A stretch of 64,000 nucleotides of DNA from Paroceanicella profunda (GTDB lineage: Bacteria > Pseudomonadota > Alphaproteobacteria > Rhodobacterales > Rhodobacteraceae), in the NCBI RefSeq assembly GCF_005887635.2, contig NZ_CP040824.1:48236-112235 (forward strand), given 5' to 3'. Made by a program: the position numbers and the translations under genes. Below the pieces are notes generated by a model that saw nothing but the letters and a program-made list of their open reading frames with translations, was not told the DNA's origin and ran no database searches. Positions 1 through 8,146 of this stretch are shown here, one piece after another (positions within the stretch are counted from its first letter, which is position 1; every line of letters starts with the position of its first letter).

Positions 1-1
1 C

Positions 2-1657
2 CGGGCCCGGCTGGCGCGCCACCTCGTCCAGCTGGACCGCTGGGCGGAGGTGAACCCCGGCGACTTCCGTGCCCGCGCCAGCCTGGTCCATGCCGAGAGC
101 GCCCGGATCTCCGGCTTCCGCGAGGAGGCGATGCGGCTCTACGACCGCGCGATCATGGACGCGCGCCGGCAGGACGCGCCCCAGGTGGAGGCACTGGCCG
201 CCGAACGCGCCGCGCAGTTCCACGCCTCCCAGGGACTGCCGGGGCTGGAGGCTGCCTGCCTGCGCGACGCGCGCGCCGCATGGGAGCGCTGGGGCGCCCT
301 CGGCAAGGTGTGGCGCATGGACGTGCAGCGGCCCGACCTCAGCCCGGACGCCGCGGAAACCGACAGCGCGCCGGTCGCCCTGCCGGGCACGGACATCGCC
401 GCCCTGCAGCGCGGCTCGCAGGCGGTGGCCGGGCCCGGCGGTTTCGCCGAGCTGGCGCCCACGCTGCTCGAACTGGTGCTCGAACATGCCGGCGCCTCGC
501 GCGCGCTGCTGTTCGTCGTCTCCGGCGCCAGCCTGCGCGTGGAGACCGAGGTGCAGGCCAGGCCCGACGGCGTGCGCACCCGGCGGATCGCCCCCGGCGA
601 CGCGCCGCCGCTGCCGTGGAACCTGGTGGAGGCCTGTGCCGCGGAGGCGAGGGTGATCCGCATCGACGACGCCCACACCCCCGGGCCCTTCGCCGCCGAC
701 CCCTACTGGAGCGCGGCCACGACCCGCGCGCTGCTGTGCCTGCCGCTGCTGCGCCGCGGGCGCACGGTGGGCGTGATCCTGCTGGAGAACGACCTCGCCG
801 CGCAGGCCTTCCCGCCGGCCCGGGTGGACCTGCTGCGCCTGCTCGCCTCGCAGGCCGCGGAGGTGATCGAGGTGGCGAGCCTGGAGGAGAAGGACGCCCT
901 GCTCAAGGAGGTCCACCACCGGGTGAAGAACAACCTGCAGCTCATCATGAGCCTGCTGAGCCTGCAGGCCGGGCGCATCGAGGACCCCGCGACGGCGATG
1001 CTCTTCGCCGATGCCCGGGACCGGGTGCGCTCCATGGCCTTCGTGCACGAGAGCCTGTACCGGCTGGGGAATTTCGCCAGCGCCCCGATGCGCCCGCAAC
1101 TGGAGGCGATCTGCGCCCAGCTCCTCCGCGCCTATGCGCCGCCCGACGGCACGGTCGACCTGCGCACGGACCTGGAGGACCTGCAGCTCGATCTCGACCG
1201 CGCGGTGCCCTGCGGGCTGATCGTGAACGAACTGGTCTCCAACGCGCTGAAGCACGCCTTCCCCGACGGGCGGCGCGGCCTCGTGCTGGTCATGCTGAAG
1301 CGGCGGGGCGCGGAGATCGCCATCACCGTGCGCGATGACGGCGCGGGGCTGGCACCGGAGGTCGACATCGCCGGGGCGCAGACGCTCGGGCTGCAACTGG
1401 TCTGCGATCTCACGGAGCAGCTGCGCGGCCGCATCGAGATCCGCCGTGGCCCCGGGGTGGCGGCGGAGCCCGCACCCGGCGGGCCCGGGGAGGACGGGCA
1501 GGGCCCCCGACCGGCTCTGCCCGCCGCCGGGGCCGTCCCGCCCCGGCCCGTGCCCCGTCCTGGCGCGCCCCCCCTTGCGGACCGGCTCCCGGGCGTGCCA
1601 CTTCGCAGCGGTACCGAGATTACCGTGACCTTTCACGCCGGAGAGCAGATGACATGA
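2..1657 (+). CDS. C-terminal part of a GAF/HisKA_2 sensor histidine kinase (5' end outside window)
   Basis: The reading frame is open from base 2, so the true start lies upstream; the GTG at 50 is only the first in-window start codon. The visible part begins with helical TPR-like sequence, then a GAF domain, then a HisKA_2 dimerisation helix with the motif EVHHRVKNNLQ (His pair near 289-290 counted from base 50), then an HATPase domain with the N-box NELVSNALKHAF. This order is known from the C-terminal ends of large multidomain kinases that start with a Ser/Thr-kinase and ATPase region, so such an N-terminus is inferred. A Pro/Gly/Ala-rich stretch of about 50 residues (about 1453-1608) splits the last HATPase strands, RIEIRRGPG and GTEITVTF. 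It overlaps the next gene by 4 bp (ATGA), pointing to co-expression. Confidence 0.85.
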   Translation, partial: RARLARHLVQLDRWAEVNPGDFRARASLVHAESARISGFREEAMRLYDRAIMDARRQDAPQVEALAAERAAQFHASQGLPGLEAACLRDARAAWERWGALGKVWRMDVQRPDLSPDAAETDSAPVALPGTDIAALQRGSQAVAGPGGFAELAPTLLELVLEHAGASRALLFVVSGASLRVETEVQARPDGVRTRRIAPGDAPPLPWNLVEACAAEARVIRIDDAHTPGPFAADPYWSAATTRALLCLPLLRRGRTVGVILLENDLAAQAFPPARVDLLRLLASQAAEVIEVASLEEKDALLKEVHHRVKNNLQLIMSLLSLQAGRIEDPATAMLFADARDRVRSMAFVHESLYRLGNFASAPMRPQLEAICAQLLRAYAPPDGTVDLRTDLEDLQLDLDRAVPCGLIVNELVSNALKHAFPDGRRGLVLVMLKRRGAEIAITVRDDGAGLAPEVDIAGAQTLGLQLVCDLTEQLRGRIEIRRGPGVAAEPAPGGPGEDGQGPRPALPAAGAVPPRPVPRPGAPPLADRLPGVPLRSGTEITVTFHAGEQMT

Positions 1658-3309
1658 CCAGCGCCCGCATCCTGATCGTGGAAGATGACCGCGTGGTGCG
1701 CCGGGACCTTCAGCAGCAGCTCTCCCGGCTCGGCCACCGGGTCGTCGGCGCCTCCGCCACGGGGGAGGAGGCGATCACCCTGGCGGCCGCCCATGCGCCG
1801 GACCTCGTGCTGATGGACATCCGGCTCGAGGGCCGGGTGGACGGTATCGAGGCCGCCCGGCAGATCCGCGATGCGCACCGGATCCCGATCATCTATCTCA
1901 CGGCCTACGCGGATGACGAAACCGTCCGCCGTGCCGCCGTCACCGAGCCGTTCGGCTATCTCCTCAAGCCCTTCGAGGAGCCGCAGATGCGCACCGTCAT
2001 CCAGATGGCGCTCTACAAGCGCGACGCGGAAGCGCGGCTGCGGCTGACCGAGCGCCGCTACGCCGCCACGCTGGCGGGCATCGGGGACGGGGTGATCTCC
2101 TGCGACGGCACGGGCCAGGTGGATTACATGAACCCGGTGGCAGAACGCCTCACCGGCTGGGTCGCCGCGGCCGCCGCCGGCCGGCCCATCGCCGAGGTGA
2201 TGCCGGTGCGCGACGCGGAAACCGGCGCCACGCTTGCCGGCCTCGCCTCCCTGGTCCTCGCCGGCTCCGCGCCGCCGGAGAGCCGTCCGCGCCCCGCTCC
2301 CGCCGGGCCCGGGCCGGCGCGGGGCGACGTTCCCCCGTTTCCGGCCGATCCCAGCCCGGCATACCTTCCCCCCGCGCCCGGCGCGGGCGCGCAGACGGGC
2401 TCCGGCGCAGCGGAGGGGGACAGGGCGCTCGAACGCAGTGTGCTGCTGCTGCCGCGCGAGGGCATGCCGGTGGCGATCGAGGAGCGCGGGGCCCCGCTGC
2501 TCGACGATCTCGGCCACCCCGCCGGGGCAGTGATCACCTTCACCGACCTCACCCAGCGCCGGCAGGTGGCCAACGCCCTGCGCCAGGCGAAGGCCGACCT
2601 CGCCCATATCTCGCGGGTCACGCTGATGGGGGAGCTGGCCGCCGCGGTGGCGCATGAGGTGAACCAGCCGCTGATGGCGATCGCGGCCAATGCCGGGGCC
2701 TGCCTGCGCTGGCTCTCCGACGACCGCCCGGCCATCGACAAGGCCCGTGTCGCCACCGAGCGCATCGTGCGTGACGCCGACCGGGCCGGCGAGGTGGTCC
2801 GCTCCATCCGCGCGCTGGCGCGGCGCACCCGCTCGCGGGCGGGCGACGTCGACCTCGGCGCCCTCGTGCGGGAGACGCTGACCCTCGTGCGGGCCGAGCT
2901 GCAGCGCGCCTCGGTGGCCACCGACCTCGCCGTCGCGCCCGGCCTGCCGGTGCTGCACGGTGACCGGGTGCAGCTTCAGCAGGTGTTCCTCAACCTCGTG
3001 GTCAACGCGATAGAGGCGATGGCCACGGTGGCCGACCGCCCGCGCGAGCTGCGCATCGAGCTGGACGCCCGCGCCGGGGAGGCGATCATCCGGGTGATCG
3101 ACAGCGGCACCGGCCTGCCGCCGGACGCGGTTCCGCAGATCTTCAACGCCTTCTTCACCACGAAGCCCGAGGGCACCGGCATGGGCCTGTCGATCAGCCG
3201 CTCCATCGTGGAGCTGCACGGCGGGCGGCTCTCGGGCTCGCCTCGCAGCCCGTTCGGGAGTATATTCGAGGTTGCGCTGCCGATCCGCCCGGGAGGCCCC
3301 GCCACATGA
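1654..3309 (+). CDS. Hybrid receiver-PAS-histidine kinase
   Basis: This 551-residue protein has an N-terminal receiver domain (about 1-125, phospho-acceptor Asp55 in LVLMDIRLEG), a PAS domain (about 130-310), a HisKA H-box AVAHEVNQPLMAIAANAG with His334, and a C-terminal HATPase with GTGMGLSISRSIVELHGG. It would autophosphorylate on His334 and probably pass phosphate to the FixJ-type regulator encoded next. The PAS domain is interrupted by about 55 Pro/Ala/Gly-rich residues (about 2262-2430). Family members normally run straight through to the block ending GAVITFTDLTQRR. No membrane segment is visible, so it is probably cytoplasmic. It overlaps the genes on both sides by 4 bp. The signal sensed is unknown. 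Confidence 0.9.
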   Translation: MTSARILIVEDDRVVRRDLQQQLSRLGHRVVGASATGEEAITLAAAHAPDLVLMDIRLEGRVDGIEAARQIRDAHRIPIIYLTAYADDETVRRAAVTEPFGYLLKPFEEPQMRTVIQMALYKRDAEARLRLTERRYAATLAGIGDGVISCDGTGQVDYMNPVAERLTGWVAAAAAGRPIAEVMPVRDAETGATLAGLASLVLAGSAPPESRPRPAPAGPGPARGDVPPFPADPSPAYLPPAPGAGAQTGSGAAEGDRALERSVLLLPREGMPVAIEERGAPLLDDLGHPAGAVITFTDLTQRRQVANALRQAKADLAHISRVTLMGELAAAVAHEVNQPLMAIAANAGACLRWLSDDRPAIDKARVATERIVRDADRAGEVVRSIRALARRTRSRAGDVDLGALVRETLTLVRAELQRASVATDLAVAPGLPVLHGDRVQLQQVFLNLVVNAIEAMATVADRPRELRIELDARAGEAIIRVIDSGTGLPPDAVPQIFNAFFTTKPEGTGMGLSISRSIVELHGGRLSGSPRSPFGSIFEVALPIRPGGPAT

Positions 3310-3938
3310 CAGCCGTTCTGACCTGGCCTGAGAGCACCGTCCTTCCCACCGTGGTGGTGATCGACGATGACGATTCCGTGCGCGAAGGGCTGGAGGCGCT
3401 GCTCGATTCCGTGGGGCTGGCCTGCGAGACCTTCGGTTCCGTGCAGGATTATCTCGCCGCCGGGCCGGAGGTGGAGCTGGGCTGCATGGTGCTCGACGTG
3501 CGCCTGCCCGGGCGCAGCGGCATCGATTTCCACGACTCGCTGGTGCGCGCGGGGGTGGACCTGCCGGTGATCTTCATCTCCGGGCATGCCGATGTGCCGA
3601 TGTCGGTGCGGGCGATGAAGGCCGGCGCCTGGGAGTTCCTCACCAAGCCGGTGCGCCACCAGGAACTGCTCGACGCGATCCACCAGGCCATCGAACACCA
3701 CCGCGCCCGGCGCCGTGGCCGCTCGCGCATGGCCAGCCTGCGCGCCCGGTTCGACAGCCTCACCCCGCGCGAGCGCGACGTGGCCGCCGGGGTGACGCGC
3801 GGCCTGCTCAACAAGCAGATCGCCGGGGAGCTGGGCCTGAGCGAGGCCACGGTGAAGCTGCACCGGGGCAACCTGATGCGCAAGATGGAGGCGGGGACGA
3901 TGATCGACCTCGTGCGCATGCTCGACCAGATCGCCTGA
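3306..3938 (+). CDS. FixJ/LuxR-family response regulator
   Basis: This 210-residue protein has an N-terminal receiver domain (Asp64 in MVLDVRLPGRSG, switch region FISGHADVPMSVRAMKAGA, conserved Lys in FLTKPV) and a C-terminal LuxR-type helix-turn-helix (about 145-205, with LTPRERDV and KQIAGELGLSEATVKLHR). That is the FixJ/NarL layout. It is the last gene of a three-gene unit, and the 4-bp overlap with the hybrid kinase suggests the kinase phosphorylates it. Its target genes cannot be read from the sequence; the YcaO gene begins about 320 bp downstream on the same strand. Confidence 0.93.
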   Translation: MTAVLTWPESTVLPTVVVIDDDDSVREGLEALLDSVGLACETFGSVQDYLAAGPEVELGCMVLDVRLPGRSGIDFHDSLVRAGVDLPVIFISGHADVPMSVRAMKAGAWEFLTKPVRHQELLDAIHQAIEHHRARRRGRSRMASLRARFDSLTPRERDVAAGVTRGLLNKQIAGELGLSEATVKLHRGNLMRKMEAGTMIDLVRMLDQIA

Positions 3939-4256
3939 GCCTTGAGCCTTGAGCCCCGGGCGCCTGCCCGCCGCATCGCCCGCGACAGCCCGCCACGCCT
4001 CTCGGGAGGCAGGGCCTGGGCCTGCGTGCAGGCCTTCGCCGTGCATTGATCCCGGGGCAGGCGCAGTCCGTCCGCGCGCCCGGAGCCGGAGCGGCGCCCC
4101 GCCCGGGCAGGGTACCGGGCCCGCGCCGCAGCCAGGGCCCCGGCCCGCCCGCGCAGCCGGCTTGCTAAGATGCGGCGCACGGGTCTATTTTCGAAAATGA
4201 CGCCCGGCAGTCCGTTTGCACACACATCGCTCCCTGCCGGCGCCCGAGGACTTGCC
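3939..4256 (+). other. Intergenic region upstream of the YcaO gene
   Basis: This 318-bp gap holds no convincing gene. Its first 220 bp are featureless GC-rich sequence. The last part contains a promoter-like stretch and a 12-bp palindrome at 4187-4198, listed separately. Confidence 0.5.
4162..4198 (+). promoter_or_regulatory. Candidate promoter with 12-bp palindrome before the YcaO gene
   Basis: ATTTTCGAAAAT at 4187-4198 is a perfect 12-bp palindrome standing out from GC-rich surroundings. A -35-like TTGCTA lies at 4162-4167 and CTATTT sits 17 bp later at 4185-4190, overlapping the palindrome. The layout suggests an operator over the -10 region; the regulator (BTAD protein, FixJ protein or another) is not known. 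It also argues against the upstream ATG at 4170 as the YcaO start. Confidence 0.4.
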
Positions 4257-5339
4257 GTGACCCGATCTATGCCAGCAGGATCGACCTATGACGCGGCGCT
4301 CGACGCGCTCGCGGCAGCCTGTGACGAGGTGTTCCTCCTGCCCAGTGCCAGCCGCGGCGTCGTGCTCGTGGGGGCCACGCTGCGCGACCCGTCCCGCTTC
4401 GGCGCCGGGCCGGAACCGCTGCACGCCGGCGGCCGGGGGCGCAGCCCGGAGGACGCCCGGCGCGGCTGCCTGGAGGAGCTGGCCGAACGCCTCATCCTGC
4501 GCGCCGCCGGGCCGGCCGCCTGGGCGCCGGCGGAGACCCGGAGAACGGCTGACGACAGGATATCGCACAGCGGCGCGGACGGGCAGGGCACCGCCGCAAC
4601 CGCAACCGCAATGCCCTGTCCGATCGCGCCAGGCGGGCTGGGCCGGGCCAGCGCCTGCGCCGCGGACCCGGACACCGCCCTGCAGCGGGCCCGGCTGGAA
4701 CTGGCCGAGCGTCGGGCCGTCGCGGCCTGGTGGTCCGGCGCGCGCTGCGCCCCCGCGCCGGCCGGCCCGGCCCAGGCTGCCCTCGCGGAGGTGTTCCCGC
4801 CCGGGCCCTTCGGCCGCCGCCGCTGGCTGCTTGACCTGTCTCCGGGCGCGGACGGCACGGTGATCGCCGCGCTCTCGACCACGTCGGGCGGGCGCGGGCT
4901 GGTGGGGGGCTTCGCCGCCGCGCACACGCCCGAGGCCGCCGCCCGCCGCGCCAGCGAGGAACTGTGCCAGATGGAAGCCGCCGCCGCGATGGCCTGGCAG
5001 CGCCGCGGCCCGGAGGGCGCCGGGGCGCTCGCTCCCGCCGACCGCCTGTGGCTCGCCCGGCTGGAGGCGCCCTGCCCGGACTGGCTGGCGCCGGATGACA
5101 CCGGCACGGCGCTGCCCGCGGAGCCGGCGTCATCCGGCGTCGTCACCCGCCATCTCGGCCTGCCGGGCTGGCCCTTCCACGTGGTGGCGCTCAGCGGGGC
5201 AGGGGGGCCGCCGGGCCCCGGCCTCGACGACACGGGAGCGGCGATCGCGGCCCGGGCGCCGGTGACGCGGGCTGTGCATGCCCCCGCCGGGGAGGCCGGG
5301 GCAGCGACCCCGCTCGGGACGTCTCGGGGGAGGCGGTGA
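4257..5339 (+). CDS. YcaO-like domain protein
   Basis: This 360-residue protein shows the three helical blocks typical of YcaO proteins: SPEDARRGCLEELAERLIL, then ALQRARLELAERRAVAAWW, then TPEAAARRASEELCQME. In the family these Glu/Arg/Gln-rich helices bind ATP and Mg, and members activate peptide backbone amides (azoline, thioamide or amidine formation) or assist RimO. No TfuA, E1-like or dehydrogenase partner is adjacent, so this is a standalone type. A GTG at 4257 behind GAGGA (4246-4250) is preferred over ATG 4170, which lies in the promoter-like region. Low-complexity sequence lies between blocks one and two and at the C-terminus. The neighbouring BTAD regulator and the convergent small protein/peroxidase pair suggest a modification pathway, but the substrate is unproven. 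Confidence 0.7.
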   Translation: MTRSMPAGSTYDAALDALAAACDEVFLLPSASRGVVLVGATLRDPSRFGAGPEPLHAGGRGRSPEDARRGCLEELAERLILRAAGPAAWAPAETRRTADDRISHSGADGQGTAATATAMPCPIAPGGLGRASACAADPDTALQRARLELAERRAVAAWWSGARCAPAPAGPAQAALAEVFPPGPFGRRRWLLDLSPGADGTVIAALSTTSGGRGLVGGFAAAHTPEAAARRASEELCQMEAAAAMAWQRRGPEGAGALAPADRLWLARLEAPCPDWLAPDDTGTALPAEPASSGVVTRHLGLPGWPFHVVALSGAGGPPGPGLDDTGAAIAARAPVTRAVHAPAGEAGAATPLGTSRGRR

Positions 5340-5551
5340 CCGCGCGCGGGGCATTCCGGACGGCGGATCGCGCCCGGTGGCGGGCGGGAGGCCGTGCCGG
5401 AAGTCCGGGAGCGGATCACCCCGGAACGCGGGACGTCGCCACCGGGGGCGAGGTGGCGCGGGCTGCGGCATGGGGGCGAATCGCATAGCGGGTCTGGAAA
5501 CCCTGCGGCGATGAAGGCAGAGTGCGAAAGGGATCAGGGGCTAACGAGACA

Positions 5552-7516
5552 ATGTGGGAATTGAGAGGGATCGGCCGCGCCGCGCTGCTGGACGGCACCG
5601 GAGCTCCGGTGACGTTGCGCAGCGAGCGCAGCCTCGCGCTGATCGCCTATCTGGCGCTCGGGCCGGCCGCGTCGATGACGCGTGAGCGGGCCTGCGGGCT
5701 GTTCTGGGGTGACCGGCCGGAGGCCGCCGCCCGCTCCTCGCTGCGCCAGCTCCTGCACCGGCTGAAGGCCGACCTTGCCGACGCGCCGGACCTTCTGGAC
5801 ATCGGCCGCGACAGCATCGCGCTGAAGGAGCCGCTGCGCACCGACCTGCACCGGCTCTGCGACGAGATCGCCGCCGGCGCCCCGCCGCAGACCCTGCCGG
5901 AGGCCGAGGCGCTGCTGCAGGGGCTCGAATCGCTCTCCGAGGAGTTCGACGCCTGGCTCGGCATCGTGCGCCAGCGCTGGGTGGAGCGGCTGCTGGGGCT
6001 GCTCTCCGCCGCGCTGAAGGTGCCCGGCCCGGTGCAGATCCACGCGGCGCGCGGCCTGTTCTCCGCCGATCCCACCCATGACGGCGCCGCGCGCATCCTG
6101 ATCCAGACCGCGCTGGACGAGGCCGCCCTGGCCGAGGCGCTGCGCGTCTACGAGCGCCACTGGGACGCGCTGGACGCGGAATGGGACCAGGAACCGGCCG
6201 CGGACCTGCAGGACCTCGTGGTGCGCGCGAAAAGCGGCGAGGTGATCTCCCGCGTCGCCCCCGCGCCGGCCCGCGCCATGCCCCGGCAGGCCCCGGCTCC
6301 GGCCGGCTTCCCGCCCGGACCGCCGGTGGACCCGGCCGCGCCGCCGATCATCGAGATCGCGCCCTTCCTGCCCGCCGGCCCCTGGACCGGCCCGTCGGAC
6401 CTGCCGAACGGCTTCCGCCTCGAACTCATCGCCGCGCTGGTGCGCTTTCGCGAATGGGCCGTGGTCGAGCAGAGCGTGGGACTGGACCCGGACTACCGCA
6501 TCTCCGGCATCTTCATGGACGTGGGCGGGCGCGTGCGCCTCACCCTCACCACCATCGAATGCCGCACCGGCGGCTATCTCTACTCCGACGCGCTGGAACT
6601 GGAGACGGACGCCTGGGCCGACATCGTCACCCGCACCATCCGCCGGGTGGCGATTTCGCTGAACATGCATGTCTCGCGCCGCCGGCTCACCGCCTGGGAC
6701 GTGGCCTCGCCGGAAAGCGCCGCGCCGGGGCGGGGCCAGGCCTATGACCTGTGGCTGCGCGGCAACGACCTGCGCAAGCGCTGGAGCGCCAGCAGCTTCG
6801 ACGAGGCGGAGGTCGCCTTCCGCCAGCTCATCAAGCTGGAGCCGGGCTACGCGGCGGCCTACAGTTCGCTCGCCGGGCTTCTGAACACGCGTCATCTCGC
6901 CGAGCCGGGGATCATGCGCAGCCCGGCCCGGGCGGCGGCCGCGCGGGAATTCGCCATGCGCGCCGTGGCGCTGGACCCGCTGGACGGGCGCAACCAGCAC
7001 GCGCTGGCCTGGTCGCACGCGCTGTGCGAGTCCCACGAACTCGCCGCCTTCCACTTCGACCTCTCGATGGAGCTGAACCCCTCCAGCCCCCGCACCCTGG
7101 TGCCGCTCGCGCATGGTTATTCCTTCCTCGGCCAGCATGACCGGGCCCTCGGCCTCGCGGCGCAGGCCATGGCGATCCATCCGCAGATGAACGGCGTGCA
7201 CTGGGGCTACCTCATGTGCATCCGCTACTTTGCGGGAGATACCACCGGCGCCCTGCAGGCCGGCGAGGCGGCGGGAGACGCGGTGTTCGACTTCCTCGCC
7301 TGGCACGCCGCCGCACTGGCGATGGACGGCGCCACCGTCGCGGCGCGCGCGAAGATGGAGCAGTTCGTCGCAGCCGCGGTGGACCGCTGGGCCGGGGACG
7401 GACCGGCGGACTGGGAGGCGATCGGCCGCTGGCTGATGCATTCCTTCCCGATCCGCCGCGCCGAGGACCTCGCCCGCCTGCGCACCGGCCTCGCCGCGGC
7501 GGGCCTGCCGGTCTGA
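5552..7516 (+). CDS. BTAD/SARP-like transcriptional regulator with TPR region
   Basis: The protein (654 residues from ATG 5552) begins with a winged-helix and bacterial transcriptional activation domain of the AfsR/SARP type (LRSERSLALIAYLALGP, RSSLRQLLHRLKADL). A Pro/Ala-rich linker (about 240-280) follows, then a middle domain (about 285-380) resembling the effector segment of CadC/adenylate-cyclase-like TPR regulators, and then TPR-like repeats to the C-terminus. A GTG at 5522 is possible, but the fold starts naturally at MWELRGIGRA. It is on the same strand as the YcaO gene, 212 bp downstream. SARP-type regulators often control specialised-metabolite genes, so it is a candidate regulator of the YcaO/peroxidase locus; this is inference. 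Confidence 0.8.
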   Translation: MWELRGIGRAALLDGTGAPVTLRSERSLALIAYLALGPAASMTRERACGLFWGDRPEAAARSSLRQLLHRLKADLADAPDLLDIGRDSIALKEPLRTDLHRLCDEIAAGAPPQTLPEAEALLQGLESLSEEFDAWLGIVRQRWVERLLGLLSAALKVPGPVQIHAARGLFSADPTHDGAARILIQTALDEAALAEALRVYERHWDALDAEWDQEPAADLQDLVVRAKSGEVISRVAPAPARAMPRQAPAPAGFPPGPPVDPAAPPIIEIAPFLPAGPWTGPSDLPNGFRLELIAALVRFREWAVVEQSVGLDPDYRISGIFMDVGGRVRLTLTTIECRTGGYLYSDALELETDAWADIVTRTIRRVAISLNMHVSRRRLTAWDVASPESAAPGRGQAYDLWLRGNDLRKRWSASSFDEAEVAFRQLIKLEPGYAAAYSSLAGLLNTRHLAEPGIMRSPARAAAAREFAMRAVALDPLDGRNQHALAWSHALCESHELAAFHFDLSMELNPSSPRTLVPLAHGYSFLGQHDRALGLAAQAMAIHPQMNGVHWGYLMCIRYFAGDTTGALQAGEAAGDAVFDFLAWHAAALAMDGATVAARAKMEQFVAAAVDRWAGDGPADWEAIGRWLMHSFPIRRAEDLARLRTGLAAAGLPV

Positions 7517-7720
7517 TCCCGCCGCGACGGCGTCCCTCCCGGCCCCCGCCCCGAAACGGCCCGCTCTCGCGCGCACAGACCCGCCGCGGCGCGCGGGACG
7601 GGATCGCCCCGACATCCCCTCGCGCCGGACGGAGGCCCGGCCGACACCGGGCGGCAAGGCGCATCGCCCCTCGGCGCCGGCCAAGTGCTCGGCATGGACC
7701 GGGCGCGCCGCCCTTCCGGA

Positions 7721-8131
7721 TCAGTCGCAGTGCTGCAGCACGTAGTCCCCGAGGCGGAAATCGTAGAAGGACATGCGCTGTTCCTTCGTCTTGGCCGGCG
7801 GCATCAGGAAGGTCATGAACTCCTGGTCCAGCGTGTAGCCGGGGTCATTCTCCACCCGGTCGAGAATGTCCTCCAGCTGCTCCTTGGCCGGCACGACGAT
7901 GTGGAACTCGTCCTCGGAGTTCTGGTGCACGATCACCTTGATCGGGCAGTGCTTGCGCTCCAGCTCGTTGCCGTCCTTGTCCTGCAGGGTGATGCCGGCC
8001 TTGTACATGTCCTTCAGCGCCCCCTTGGAATCCCCCACGGGCACCTTGTCCTTCAGCACCCATTTGCGCACGAGGGCGCCCATGGCGCGCAGGACAACCG
8101 GATCGTTCATGTTGAACACATGCGAAGGCAT
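7721..8131 (-). CDS. Small protein with NHLP-leader-like segment (unassigned)
   Basis: This 136-residue protein is less GC-biased in amino-acid use than its neighbours. It lies 15 bp downstream of the heme peroxidase gene on the same strand, with GGGAG before its ATG, so the two are almost certainly co-transcribed. Residues about 30-85 resemble by eye the nitrile-hydratase-like leader (NHLP) pattern of some RiPP precursors: an ALKDMYKAGI-type helix, then IKVIVHQNSEDEFHIVVPA, close to the usual 'V.VV..T.D..H.VLPA'. The part after VVPA is acidic and aromatic, has few Cys/Ser/Thr and ends in HCD, with no GG cleavage site, so a classical thiazole-type core is not evident. It may instead be a peroxidase partner or maturation factor. 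Confidence in the gene is high, in the function low. Confidence 0.8.
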   Translation of the reverse strand: MPSHVFNMNDPVVLRAMGALVRKWVLKDKVPVGDSKGALKDMYKAGITLQDKDGNELERKHCPIKVIVHQNSEDEFHIVVPAKEQLEDILDRVENDPGYTLDQEFMTFLMPPAKTKEQRMSFYDFRLGDYVLQHCD

Positions 8132-8146
8132 TGGAGATCTCCCGGA

